Assembly (NCBI GenBank): GCA_964580055.1
Contig: CAZOJI010000015.1
Coordinates: 1-64,000, forward strand
DNA from: JBDGYW01 sp964580055
GTDB taxonomy: Bacteria > Gemmatimonadota > Gemmatimonadetes > Gemmatimonadales > GWC2-71-9
DNA: 64,000 nucleotides
Direction of reading: 5' to 3'
This document shows, piece by piece, positions 7,261 through 15,508 of this stretch; positions within the stretch are counted from its first letter, which is position 1; each line of letters opens with the position of its first letter. The translations under genes were made by a program, and so were the position numbers. Under the pieces are notes generated by a model. That model was not told where the DNA came from. It made no database searches and saw nothing but the letters and a program-made list of their open reading frames with translations.

Positions 7261-8027
7261 TCATTCTGGTGCTCGCATGTTGGGCGGTACTGGCTGTCGC
7301 CCTCGCTCTCCTATGGGCGAGACAAACCAGGACCCGTAACGCGACCAGCGTCGATGTCGCCTGGTCTGCGGGGCTGGGGTTCCTCGCAATCGTCTACCCC
7401 TGGTTCGTGGACGGAGACGTTACGAGGCGAGGGCTCGTGGGCGCGCTCGGAGCTGTCTGGGCCCTGCGTCTAGCCTGGTTCCTGCTCACAGACCGGGTCT
7501 TGAAAGCGACCGAGGAGGACGGCCGCTACCGGGCCATACGCGAACATTACGGCTCCAAGGTAAACCTGTTCTTGTTCTTCTTCTACCAGGGGCAGGCCGC
7601 CGTCGCCGTGCTGTTTTCGCTGCCGATGTTGGCGGCGATGCGAGGAGGACCGCTGGATCTGTGGGCTGTGGTTGGAGCAGCCGTCTGGTTCGTGGCCGTG
7701 GTGGGTGAAACAGTCGCAGACAAGCAACTGGCCCGTTTCCGCGCCAATCCGAGCCACAAGGGACAGGTATGCAACGTGGGGCTGTGGCGTTATTCCCGGC
7801 ACCCCAACTACTTCTTCGAGTGGGTGCAGTGGTGGTCATACGTATTCTTTGCCCACGGCGCTCCTCTCACGTGGATCGGCCCCATAGGCATGCTGATCTT
7901 CTTGTTCCGGTTGACCGGCATACCCTACACCGAGAAACAGGCGCTGAAGAGCCGCGGTGAGAAGTATCGCGAGTATCAAGAAACGACCAGCGCGTTCATA
8001 CCGTGGTTCCCGAGGAGAACGCCATGA
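7257..8027 (+). CDS. DUF1295 family integral membrane protein
   Basis: A 256-residue polytopic membrane protein. It has the DUF1295/steroid 5-alpha-reductase-like C-terminal signature LWRYSRHPNYFFEWVQWW and a final TGIPYTEKQALKSRGEKYR block. That signature is shared by isoprenylcysteine methyltransferase-like and reductase-like membrane enzymes, with an NADPH or SAM binding site near the cytoplasmic face. Around seven hydrophobic segments can be seen. The gene overlaps both its neighbours by four bases (ATGA), so it is translated as part of the operon. A role in reducing or modifying the acyl product of the adjacent methyltransferases is plausible but not shown. Confidence 0.88.
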   Translation: MIILVLACWAVLAVALALLWARQTRTRNATSVDVAWSAGLGFLAIVYPWFVDGDVTRRGLVGALGAVWALRLAWFLLTDRVLKATEEDGRYRAIREHYGSKVNLFLFFFYQGQAAVAVLFSLPMLAAMRGGPLDLWAVVGAAVWFVAVVGETVADKQLARFRANPSHKGQVCNVGLWRYSRHPNYFFEWVQWWSYVFFAHGAPLTWIGPIGMLIFLFRLTGIPYTEKQALKSRGEKYREYQETTSAFIPWFPRRTP

Positions 8028-9028
8028 GCCTTTCAATCGGACTCGAGCTGGCGGAACGGGGATGGCTGCCAACGTTCCTGTCGAGAATCGGTATCAGGGG
8101 CTTGCTGCACCGCCGCATCGCGGATTTTGATCGGTCACCTTCCGAGGAAGAGATGGTGGCGAAGTTGCGGAACAGCCCCGTCGCCCTCGACACCGACAAG
8201 GCCAACGAGCAACACTACGAGTTGCCGCCACGGTTCTTCGAGCTCGTGCTCGGACCGCATCTCAAGTACAGTTCGGCTCTGTGGCCGGAAGGTGTGAATT
8301 CTCTGCGCGAAGCCGAGGAGCGCATGCTCGACCTCACGTGCGAGCGATCCGATCTGAAAGAGGGACAGGAGATCCTCGAGTTGGGTTGCGGTTGGGGTTC
8401 GCTGTCGCTCCATATGGCGCGCAGGTATCCCAACAGCCGCATCGTTGCCGTCTCGAACTCCGCCCCGCAAAGAGAATTCATTGAGGCGCGCGCGCCCGAC
8501 AACCTCTCCGTGCTGACCGCAGACATGACGGTGTTCTCCACAGAGGAACGCTTCGACCGGGTTGTGAGTGTGGAGATGTTCGAGCACATGAGGAACTATC
8601 ACGAACTGATGAAGCGAATAGCGGCCTGGACGAAGCCGAGCGGGAAGCTCTTCGTGCACGTGTTCTGTCACAGAAACCGCACCTATGAATTCCAATCGGA
8701 GGGCACCGGCAATTGGATGGGCCGGTACTTCTTCACGTCAGGACTCATGCCCGGATTCGAGCTGCTCCCCAGGTTCGAAGAGCAGTTCGAGCTCGAGGAG
8801 AAATGGGCCGTGAACGGAGTGCATTACCAGCGCACCGCAGCAGCGTGGCGTGAGAACATGGAGAAAGAGGAAAGCAACATACTGGAGATCTTCCGGCCGG
8901 TGTACGGCAGTGACGCGATGCGATGGTACTACCGCTGGAGACTCTTCTTCCTCGCTTGCGAAGAACTCTTTGGATACGATGGTGGGGAAGAATGGCATGT
9001 GGGCCACTATCGGTTTTCTCTGAAGTGA
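8024..9028 (+). CDS. Cyclopropane-fatty-acid-synthase family methyltransferase 2
   Basis: A 334-residue SAM-dependent methyltransferase. It has NEQHYELPPRFFELVLGPHL, the SAM loop LELGCGWGSLSLHMA, VSVEMFEHMRNY and a HVFCHRNRTYEF block. It is related to, but clearly distinct from, the first CFA-type enzyme: it lacks the IFPGS loop and belongs to the shorter branch that often accompanies DUF1295 genes. The ATG at 8024 overlaps the DUF1295 stop (ATGA) and fits the family N-terminus. The operon thus carries two different methyltransferases, suggesting two methylation steps or two acyl substrates. Confidence 0.87.
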   Translation: MSLSIGLELAERGWLPTFLSRIGIRGLLHRRIADFDRSPSEEEMVAKLRNSPVALDTDKANEQHYELPPRFFELVLGPHLKYSSALWPEGVNSLREAEERMLDLTCERSDLKEGQEILELGCGWGSLSLHMARRYPNSRIVAVSNSAPQREFIEARAPDNLSVLTADMTVFSTEERFDRVVSVEMFEHMRNYHELMKRIAAWTKPSGKLFVHVFCHRNRTYEFQSEGTGNWMGRYFFTSGLMPGFELLPRFEEQFELEEKWAVNGVHYQRTAAAWRENMEKEESNILEIFRPVYGSDAMRWYYRWRLFFLACEELFGYDGGEEWHVGHYRFSLK

Positions 9029-9120
9029 CTGCGCCCGAAGTGCAGGCGGGGCGCGTGCCTGCCGGCTCTTCCGCGCGCTCTCCTTCCTTTTCAACCAACC
9101 GAGAACACACCGGACTGATC

Positions 9121-10587
9121 ATGCCCTCCACCCACGATTCCCGAACAACTATCGCGAACCAGGCTCCGGTCAACCCGTCGGGTGAGTACGTGCTCTACTG
9201 GATGATTGCGTTCAGAAGGACCAACTGGAACCACAGCATCGACCGAGCCGTGGCCTGGGCCGCGGAGCTGAATAGGCCCCTCTTGGTATTCGAGGGGCTG
9301 CGGTGCGGCTACCCTTGGGCGAGCCAACGCCTGCACCGCTTCATTCTGGAAGGCATGGTGGATAATGGGCGCGCACTGGCCAAGCCCAACGTGTCGTATT
9401 ATCCGTATGTAGAACCTTCCCCAGGAGACGGGAAAGGTCTGCTCGCCGAGCTGGCTGCCCGTGCGTGCGTCGTAGTAACCGACGACTTCCCCGCTTTCTT
9501 CCTGCCCCGCATGGTGTCCTCCGCGGCATTGGCACTACCAGTCATGATGGAGAAGATCGACTCCAACGGCATATTCCCACTCTCCGAGCACACAAAGGTG
9601 TTTTCCGCCGCATTTCACTTCCGGCATTATGTTCACGGCTCCCTACTGGAAGATCCGTTCGACTTTCCACGACAACGTCCCTTTGCCGGACGCAGGCTTG
9701 CAACACTGGACAATTTGCCGAAGTCAGTGACCGACAGGTGGCCTCCCGCGAGACTCGAGACACGAAGTGCCGTGACATCTGTGCTGGAGCCACTACCTGT
9801 CGACGATCGAGTCCCGCCTGTATCGATGGGCGGAGGGTCCCGTTCGGCACGCCGCGCGCTGCGGGGTTTCCTAGACGAGGGGCTACTCAACTATGCCGAG
9901 CTTCGCAATCATCCGGAGGCCGACGCCACGAGCGGGCTGTCTCCTTATCTGCACTTTGGGCATCTGTCTTCGTACGAGGTCTTGTCGAAGATCCTCGAAC
10001 GCCAAGGATGGAGTCCCGACCTCCTGGAACCGGCAGCGAAAGGCAGGCGAGAGGGATTCTGGGGCGTTGACGCCAACGCCGAGGGATTTCTCGACGAATT
10101 GGTGACATGGCGCGAACTGGGTTTTAGTGCTGCAAAGCACCAACCCTCGTTCGATTCGTATCGCTCCCTTCCGGAGTGGGCGCAAGTCACTCTTGGCGCC
10201 CACGCCTCCGACGCAAGAGAGCATGACTACGCCCTGGAACAGTTCGAGAGCGCTGACACGCACGATCAGATCTGGAACGCGGCACAGCGCCAGTTGCTCA
10301 CCGAGGGCCGTTTGCACGGCTACCTGAGGATGCTCTGGGGCAAGAAGATCCTGGAGTGGTCGGAGAGCCCCCAGACCGCTTTCGAAATCATGGTGGAACT
10401 CAACAACAAGTACGCGCTGGACGGTCGTGATCCAAATTCGTACAGCGGCATACTGTGGGTGCTGGGCAAGTACGACCGTCCCTGGGCTCCGGAGAGACCC
10501 ATCTTCGGCAAGGTGCGGTATATGAGCTCCGAAAACACCGCTCGCAAGTTCCGCCTGCAGAGCTACCTCGAGCGGTACGGCAATTAA
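9121..10587 (+). CDS. Class II CPD photolyase
   Basis: A 488-residue flavoprotein of the class II deoxyribodipyrimidine photolyase branch. Diagnostic C-terminal blocks are LHGYLRMLWGKKILEWSESP, LNNKYALDGRDPNSYSGILW and RPIFGKVRYMS, matching the class II FAD-binding domain. The N-terminal YWMIAFRRTNWNHSID block is the antenna-domain start. The enzyme uses blue light and reduced FAD to split cyclobutane pyrimidine dimers. The ATG at 9121 is chosen because the longer open frame overlaps the upstream methyltransferase. There is no clear ribosome binding site and a 92-base gap, so it may have a weaker or separate start. Membership in this operon strongly suggests light-induced expression. Confidence 0.9.
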   Translation: MPSTHDSRTTIANQAPVNPSGEYVLYWMIAFRRTNWNHSIDRAVAWAAELNRPLLVFEGLRCGYPWASQRLHRFILEGMVDNGRALAKPNVSYYPYVEPSPGDGKGLLAELAARACVVVTDDFPAFFLPRMVSSAALALPVMMEKIDSNGIFPLSEHTKVFSAAFHFRHYVHGSLLEDPFDFPRQRPFAGRRLATLDNLPKSVTDRWPPARLETRSAVTSVLEPLPVDDRVPPVSMGGGSRSARRALRGFLDEGLLNYAELRNHPEADATSGLSPYLHFGHLSSYEVLSKILERQGWSPDLLEPAAKGRREGFWGVDANAEGFLDELVTWRELGFSAAKHQPSFDSYRSLPEWAQVTLGAHASDAREHDYALEQFESADTHDQIWNAAQRQLLTEGRLHGYLRMLWGKKILEWSESPQTAFEIMVELNNKYALDGRDPNSYSGILWVLGKYDRPWAPERPIFGKVRYMSSENTARKFRLQSYLERYGN

Positions 10588-10642
10588 CCGGCTGACATAG
10601 CAACTTCTCGAATACACCGACTCAGATGCGGAGCGACATAGA

Positions 10643-11104
10643 ATGAGCCAACACGTCCTCGAACGTTCCCAGACCGTCCCCGGCGACCTGGAGTCCGTTT
10701 TCACGTTCTTCGAGAACCCGCGCAACTTGAAAGAGATCACTCCCCGCTGGATCAGCTTCCAGGTCGTCTGGGCAAGTGATGAAACAGTGAAACGGGGCAC
10801 GAAGATCCGCTACAAGATCAAGTGGTTGGGATTGAGTATGATATGGGAGTCGCTGATCGCCGAATACGAGCAGAACGAGCGCTTCGCGGATGAGATGCTG
10901 CGGGGCCCGTACAGGAACTGGTATCACACACACCTGTTCCGATCGGTGCCGGAAGGGGTCGAGATATCAGATCGGGTAGAGTATTCCCTCCCATTTGGGC
11001 CGCTCGGCGGATTGGCTCACTGGCTGCTGGTACGCCGTCAGCTTAGAGCCATATTCGACTACAGGGAAAAGCGTATCGTCGAGTTGCTGGGCACAGCAAG
11101 TTGA
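10643..11104 (+). CDS. SRPBCC (START-like/cyclase-dehydrase) family protein
   Basis: A 153-residue SRPBCC protein beginning SQHVLERSQTVPGDLESVF and containing the family pattern FFENPRNLKEITPRWISFQV. It ends with an amphipathic C-terminal helix (REKRIVELLG). The fold forms a deep hydrophobic cavity that binds lipids or other apolar ligands. Homologues of this subtype commonly follow photolyase genes in light-induced clusters. It is the last gene of the operon, 55 bases after the photolyase. It may bind or carry the modified fatty acid, which is inference from fold and context. Confidence 0.85.
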   Translation: MSQHVLERSQTVPGDLESVFTFFENPRNLKEITPRWISFQVVWASDETVKRGTKIRYKIKWLGLSMIWESLIAEYEQNERFADEMLRGPYRNWYHTHLFRSVPEGVEISDRVEYSLPFGPLGGLAHWLLVRRQLRAIFDYREKRIVELLGTAS

Positions 11105-11288
11105 TGTGCCCACGCGATGCGGCACCACGAAAAACCCAGTGCCGCCGTCAGATGGCTCACCGAGTCGCTCCAAAGCCAACGCAGGTGTTTCGTGTCAGCT
11201 CGACCACATAGAGTCCACGGACACCCGGGGTTGGATCGCTGGTAATGGTGATGTGGAGGCGAAAGAAAGGGAGAAGTTTGTAAGAGCC

Positions 11289-11316
11289 GGTGGGGCGGGG
11301 TCGCCTCAGCCCCACC
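11289..11316. terminator. GC-rich hairpin between convergent genes
   Basis: GGTGGGGC (11289-11296) pairs perfectly with GCCCCACC (11309-11316) across a 12-base loop. It lies between the SRPBCC gene and small protein copy B, which converge. There is no run of T on either side, so it may be a bidirectional stop or an mRNA 3' stabiliser. Confidence 0.4.
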
Positions 11317-11332
11317 AGTTCACCGAATTGGC

Positions 11333-11521
11333 TCAACCACCTTCTGCCATCTGGACGTCACTGTGCGCAACGCAACCCTGCTCGCGGAAATCCTTGCTGG
11401 TGGGATCGACGTCAGCGTCGCACAGCCAGTACTCACCATTCTCGTCAACGTGAACTTTGATCGGCCTGGTTCCGGGCTTGAGAATACCATCTCCGATGTG
11501 CAGCTTCTTGGAATCCGACAT
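11333..11521 (-). CDS. 62-aa conserved protein of unknown function, copy B
   Basis: A paralogue of the gene at 3505-3693. Six of 62 residues differ (positions 2, 3, 4, 41, 48 and 55), all conservative, while the DNA has diverged mainly at synonymous sites. The start MSDSKKLHIGDGILKPG and the end DVQMAEGG are aligned without gaps. It is monocistronic here: a hairpin follows it, and the upstream 287 bases are unusually AT-rich. It carries a TTGACA on its strand at 11646-11651, in the same TGTCAAG context as the palindromic operators. The two copies bracket the lipid/photolyase operon. I recognise no family, and the Gly-Gly C-terminus is conserved between copies. Confidence 0.85.
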   Translation of the reverse strand: MSDSKKLHIGDGILKPGTRPIKVHVDENGEYWLCDADVDPTSKDFREQGCVAHSDVQMAEGG

Positions 11522-11622
11522 TTTTCTTCTCCGTTTCTCGTTTTCTCGATTTCTGGTTGAGAAGTGTTGCCTACAATTTCCATCTGGTATTAGACTTGTT
11601 TTGCTATCTGGTACTCATATAA

Positions 11623-11651
11623 TATTTAACTAACCCACCTATTTTTGTCAA
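11623..11651 (-). promoter_or_regulatory. Candidate promoter for small protein copy B with operator half-site
   Basis: On the minus strand TTGACA (11646-11651) is followed by a 17-base spacer and the AT-rich TAAATATTAT. On the plus strand the -35 reads TGTCAAGT, one arm of the palindrome seen at 3787 and 14303. No matching second arm is present. The rest of 11522-11808 holds no gene that I can support. Confidence 0.35.
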
Positions 11652-11808
11652 GTCGTTTTCTAGGCATATGTTCGACATAAGCTGGACATTTCTCTGCTCT
11701 GCGCAAGCAACGAACATCCGCCTCATTCTGGTCGCGTCCCATTCGAATATCGTAATCATCGCCTATTAGCATCGTCACCAGACTGCCTCCTAACTCTGTT
11801 GCAGCCTT

Positions 11809-14253
11809 CTAAAATTCGATGTTCACGCCGATCGTCGGCAGCACGGTGAGCGATTCGTTGGTCCGCACTTCCCCGGCTCGAAAATCCCATTGGTAGGCGG
11901 TCACGTTGGCCCGTGAGTAGACGTTCTGAACATCAATATACGTCTGCAGCTGTGTTCCCCTGAAACTCCACCGCCTGTCGATCCGCAGGTCGAGCGCGTG
12001 AAATGTCGGTAGTCTCGACCCGGCATTGTAGCGCGTGAAGTCCAGGCTACCCTCAGCGGCCCCTGACTCTACGAAGGGGGTCGTGGGAAGTCCTGTTGCC
12101 ACTCGGAACTTGCCGCTCAGTTCCCAGGCGCGTCCCGGCCGCCATCCCATTACCAGATTGCCCAGGAAGCGCGCATCGTAGCTTCCGGGCCTCGATATGC
12201 CATCGAGGGAGGTGTATTCCGCTTTGCTCAAGGTGGCACTCAACAGCCCGTAAAACGGCAAGCCGCTCAACCTCTTCTGCGCCAGGAACTCGGCACCGTA
12301 AACGCTACCCTTCCCTTCACTGGCGAGTGGCTCCAGACCGTAGGGAATGTCCGTGGTCACATCTTCGAAACCGGCGGGTGCGAGCACTGCCTGGGGCCGG
12401 AACAGGCGCGCAGGGTATTGTCGATACCACTTGTAGAAGACCTCGAGCTGCAAACGTGTGTCGGCTCTCGGCAGACCCTCCACGCCGAAGACTACTTGAT
12501 CGCTTTCAACGGGCTGCATGCGCTCCACGTTCTGTGCGTCCCCTAGCAACCAAATAAAGGATGGAGCCTGGTGATAACGTCCGGCGCTCATGTTCAACGC
12601 CACCGCCTGAGTCAACTGTGCCCGGAGGCCGAACCGTGGGGCAAACCTGACGGCATCGCGAAGATAGGCGTAGTAGTTAATTCGTCCTCCGGCCGTTGCC
12701 TCCAGCGCCTCCGTGAACTGATAGGTTCCCTGCAGATAGGTCGCGGAGCGAAAAGCCGTGAACGACGTGTCCTTTGACAGTGGTCGAGGCACCCCTTGAT
12801 CGTCTCGCCTGAACCGGCCGTCCAAGCGGATGTCGTAATCGAGCTTCGAGGCGAAACGGAAGACGTTGCCGACGTTCAGCTCCAGGCGAGCGCCCAACTG
12901 CTTGAGGAGATCGATGCGCAGGCTGTTGTCGCCCTCGGCTGAAAAGTTGCGAAACACCGTCTGAGGCGGTTCCAGAGAATCACTCTGCGTGGTCTTGAAG
13001 CGGCTGTAGGTCCGGCCCAGCGTCACCGACAAGACACCGTCCGACACCAGGCGCTTCCAGACGAATCCGCCGAAATACTGGCGCTGTTCGGGTGCCAGGA
13101 TGCGGCTGTTGTCATATCTAGCATCCGCGTCGTCGTTTACGAACTCCACGGTGTTGATGGCTCCGACACCCACGAATGACACTGTGTTGTTGGCGTCAAG
13201 CCTAGCCTGTGTCTTGAGTTGAAAATCCACGTACGCCGGTATGAAACTGAATCCCGCTGCCTTGAACAGCAGGTCGAGATAACTGCGCCTGGCGCTGAAT
13301 AGAAAGCTGGCGTCATCACCGACAGGGCCTTCCGCAATGGCCCCAAAGCCGGTTGCCGACAGGTTCAGCTCACCCGCCAGCCTCTCGGTTTCGCCTTCAC
13401 GAAGTGTGATAGATGTCAACGAGGCTGTCCTGTTGCCGTATTTGACGCTGAAGCCGCCCGCCGAAAAGTCCGTACGCTGCACGAAATCGACGTTGATCAA
13501 CGACAGCGGTCCCCCGGTCGAACCTTGAGAACCGAAGTGATTGATATTGGGCACCTCGATGCCATCAACCAAGAAGAGGTTTTCGTAGGGCGCACCTCCA
13601 CGGACAACCAGGTCGTTGCGCCCTCCAGAGGTCACCCCTACACCCGGAAGGAGCGAGACGGATCTGATAACGTCCTCCTGGGCGCCGGGCGCACGCCGCG
13701 TTTCGTCCGCACCGATGGACCGCGTGGAGGTGGAGTATCCGGTCGGCTGTTGGAAGAAGGAGGGACGGACACTGATTCCCTCGAGCTGCACCGCCAGAGG
13801 CTCCAACTCGATTTGAACGTTGAGAGGCTTGCCGCTGCCAACCACCGTATTGGCCCGGACGATCGGCCGGAAGCCAAGTGCGCGAACCCGCAACTGATAT
13901 ACCCCTACCGGCGTGTCGCTCAGCTCGAAACGTCCCAGCGAATCGGTGCGGACGGACTGTCCCGTCTCGACGATCTCAATGGTGGCCCCGACCACGGGTC
14001 GCTCGGTTCTCACGCTCGCCACTGAACCGCCAATGTGTCCCACCGCTCCCAGGCCCTGGCCTCCGGCAGGCTCGACGGTTAGCAGACTCGCAAGACCGAA
14101 CAAAGCCAGCGTCGCGCGTCTGAGATACCAAATGCCATTTGACCTGTCGCGAGGAACTCGCGCCAGATCGTGCTCTGTTGCACCGCAAATCTTGTCAACC
14201 CTCAACACCACACCCTCTCGATCGATCCAAAGCCACAGATGGTGTCCTACCAT
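11809..14253 (-). CDS. TonB-dependent receptor with carboxypeptidase-regulatory-like domain
   Basis: About 814 residues. After a probable signal peptide (hydrophobic ATLALFGLASLLTVEPAGGQ) comes a carboxypeptidase-regulatory-like beta-sandwich (VVGATIEIVETGQSVRTDS, then FELSDTPVGVYQLRVRALG). Next is a plug domain (RSVSLLPGVGVTSGGRNDLV, VRGGAPYENLFLVDGIEVP) and a beta-barrel ending in an aromatic residue (NIEF). It imports an unknown large ligand across the outer membrane. The frame is open to 14298, but the predicted start of transcription lies near 14272, so the ATG at 14253 is preferred; an even shorter form beginning with GTG near 14211 is possible. It is divergent from the carH-like gene and shares its palindromic operator. 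Confidence 0.85.
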   Translation of the reverse strand: MVGHHLWLWIDREGVVLRVDKICGATEHDLARVPRDRSNGIWYLRRATLALFGLASLLTVEPAGGQGLGAVGHIGGSVASVRTERPVVGATIEIVETGQSVRTDSLGRFELSDTPVGVYQLRVRALGFRPIVRANTVVGSGKPLNVQIELEPLAVQLEGISVRPSFFQQPTGYSTSTRSIGADETRRAPGAQEDVIRSVSLLPGVGVTSGGRNDLVVRGGAPYENLFLVDGIEVPNINHFGSQGSTGGPLSLINVDFVQRTDFSAGGFSVKYGNRTASLTSITLREGETERLAGELNLSATGFGAIAEGPVGDDASFLFSARRSYLDLLFKAAGFSFIPAYVDFQLKTQARLDANNTVSFVGVGAINTVEFVNDDADARYDNSRILAPEQRQYFGGFVWKRLVSDGVLSVTLGRTYSRFKTTQSDSLEPPQTVFRNFSAEGDNSLRIDLLKQLGARLELNVGNVFRFASKLDYDIRLDGRFRRDDQGVPRPLSKDTSFTAFRSATYLQGTYQFTEALEATAGGRINYYAYLRDAVRFAPRFGLRAQLTQAVALNMSAGRYHQAPSFIWLLGDAQNVERMQPVESDQVVFGVEGLPRADTRLQLEVFYKWYRQYPARLFRPQAVLAPAGFEDVTTDIPYGLEPLASEGKGSVYGAEFLAQKRLSGLPFYGLLSATLSKAEYTSLDGISRPGSYDARFLGNLVMGWRPGRAWELSGKFRVATGLPTTPFVESGAAEGSLDFTRYNAGSRLPTFHALDLRIDRRWSFRGTQLQTYIDVQNVYSRANVTAYQWDFRAGEVRTNESLTVLPTIGVNIEF

Positions 14254-14279
14254 CGCCGTGCAAATCCCCTTCCGAAGGG

Positions 14280-14308
14280 ATAATGCCCTAGCGTCCAATG
14301 TTTGTCAA
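14280..14308 (-). promoter_or_regulatory. Predicted promoter of the TonB receptor
   Basis: On the minus strand TTGACA (14303-14308), inside the left arm of the palindrome, is followed by exactly 17 bases and CATTAT (14280-14285, 4 of 6 to consensus). It mirrors the plus-strand promoter around the same operator. Confidence 0.55.
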
Positions 14309-14324
14309 GGCTGACACCTTGACA
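14303..14324. promoter_or_regulatory. Perfect palindromic operator, predicted CarH/LitR autoregulatory site
   Basis: TGTCAAGG-N6-CCTTGACA is a perfect inverted repeat of 8-base arms. It contains a TTGACA on each strand. It lies between the divergent TonB receptor and carH-like genes and recurs with one mismatch at 3787-3808. Its place over both -35 elements fits repression by a MerR-type dimer or tetramer. Confidence 0.65.
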
Positions 14325-14347
14325 CAACATCGACATAATGCTAGTAT
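14319..14347 (+). promoter_or_regulatory. Predicted promoter of the carH-like gene
   Basis: TTGACA (14319-14324) is followed by 17 bases and TAGTAT (14342-14347), with an overlapping perfect TATAAT at 14345-14350. It is one of the best sigma-70-like promoters visible in the window. The -35 lies wholly in the right arm of the operator. The leader to the start codon is about 145 bases long. Confidence 0.6.
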
Positions 14348-14392
14348 AATAGTGAAATATGGGACAACAAATGCGGCGGCGCCCAAGGCAAG

Positions 14393-14414
14393 ACAGGGTG
14401 TTGATCAACCCTGT
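14393..14414 (+). promoter_or_regulatory. Leader hairpin upstream of the carH-like gene
   Basis: ACAGGGT (14393-14399) pairs with ACCCTGT (14408-14414) across an eight-base loop, GTTGATCA. It lies within the transcribed leader. It could be a second protein-binding palindrome or an mRNA structure. No function is established. Confidence 0.3.
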
Positions 14415-14501
14415 GCCAGAAAATACGCATAAGGCGTTCTTCGGCCAACAGGTTTTCAACCAACTCAGCGGTACAGAACCGCCGGGATCTGAGAAGATGA
14501 G

Positions 14502-15482
14502 ATGAGTGGCAACAACAAACAGCAACAGGACCTCAAACGTCACCCTATACAAGTGGTTTCTCGCAGGCTCGGGCTTTCCGTTGACGTTTTGCGAGTCTGG
14601 GAGAAACGCTACGACCTGGTGACGCCGTCCAGGACGGAAGGCGGGCATCGGCTCTACTCCGATGCCGACATTGAGAGGCTTCGCCTGGTCCGTGAGGCAA
14701 TGGCCGGCGGCCGCCGTGTAGGCGGGCTGGCAGAACTATCTGACGACGAACTGACGGCGTTGGTTGAGGAGGATCGCCGCCAAACACTCGCCATCACTAC
14801 CGCGCCCCCCCCAGAGCCGAAGCGGGGCCTTGCGGAGTCTTTCGTAACCGAGTGCATCGGGGCGGTGCACGCGCTGGACTCCGGCGCACTCAAGGCAGCC
14901 ATCGATAGAGCGGTCATCGCGCTGCCACCCTCCGACTTCGTTGATCGAGTCGCCACCCCACTGATGCATCGCATCGGCGACCTCTGGTACGAGGGAAGAC
15001 TGACTCCGGGACATGAACACATGGCAAGCAGCGTCTTGCGCAACCGGCTCAATGAAGTGACCGAAGCCCTGCAACCCGAGAACTCCGGTCTCAGAATGGT
15101 GGTCTCAACCCCGACAGGGCAGCGCCACGAAATCGGAGCGGTTCTCGTCGCCGCAACCGCGGAGTTGGAGGGTTGGACCGTCACTTACCTGGGCCCCGAC
15201 CTGCCTGCCTCGGATATCGCGCACGCCGCCGAGCAAACCGGCGCAAACGTCGTCGCGCTGAGTATCACGGTGACACCCACTGACGTACCGCTCCAAGATG
15301 AGCTACGTTGGTTACGGCGCTCCCTCGCAAAAGATGTTGTCCTGCTGGTGGGAGGACAGGCTGCCGATGAGCTCGGCTCGGAACTGAAAGCGATCGGCGC
15401 ACGATACATGGCCGACCTCGCACAGGTGCGCCAAACGCTTCGGGAGATCCGAGATGCGGCGGAAGCCGTCGATCCCGATTGA
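14502..15482 (+). CDS. MerR-family B12-binding photoreceptor repressor (CarH/LitR-like)
   Basis: A 326-residue regulator with three parts. Residues 14-75 form a MerR helix-turn-helix (VVSRRLGLSVDVLRVWEKRY, then GHRLYSDADIERL). Residues 110-195 form the helical bundle that caps the corrin. Residues 198-320 form a Rossmann B12-binding domain. The photoreceptor signature W-x9-E-H is present as W162, E172 and H173. The lower cobalt ligand of the family fits H209 in GQRHEIGA, 36 residues after H173, close to the spacing in Thermus CarH. In that protein a His follows the Trp and binds cobalt after illumination; here it is Tyr163. AdoCbl-bound CarH represses in the dark and releases DNA in light. 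Its own operator lies just upstream. Confidence 0.88.
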   Translation: MSGNNKQQQDLKRHPIQVVSRRLGLSVDVLRVWEKRYDLVTPSRTEGGHRLYSDADIERLRLVREAMAGGRRVGGLAELSDDELTALVEEDRRQTLAITTAPPPEPKRGLAESFVTECIGAVHALDSGALKAAIDRAVIALPPSDFVDRVATPLMHRIGDLWYEGRLTPGHEHMASSVLRNRLNEVTEALQPENSGLRMVVSTPTGQRHEIGAVLVAATAELEGWTVTYLGPDLPASDIAHAAEQTGANVVALSITVTPTDVPLQDELRWLRRSLAKDVVLLVGGQAADELGSELKAIGARYMADLAQVRQTLREIRDAAEAVDPD

Positions 15483-15508
15483 TTGGAGGATATGCGGATG
15501 AAGGAGTC

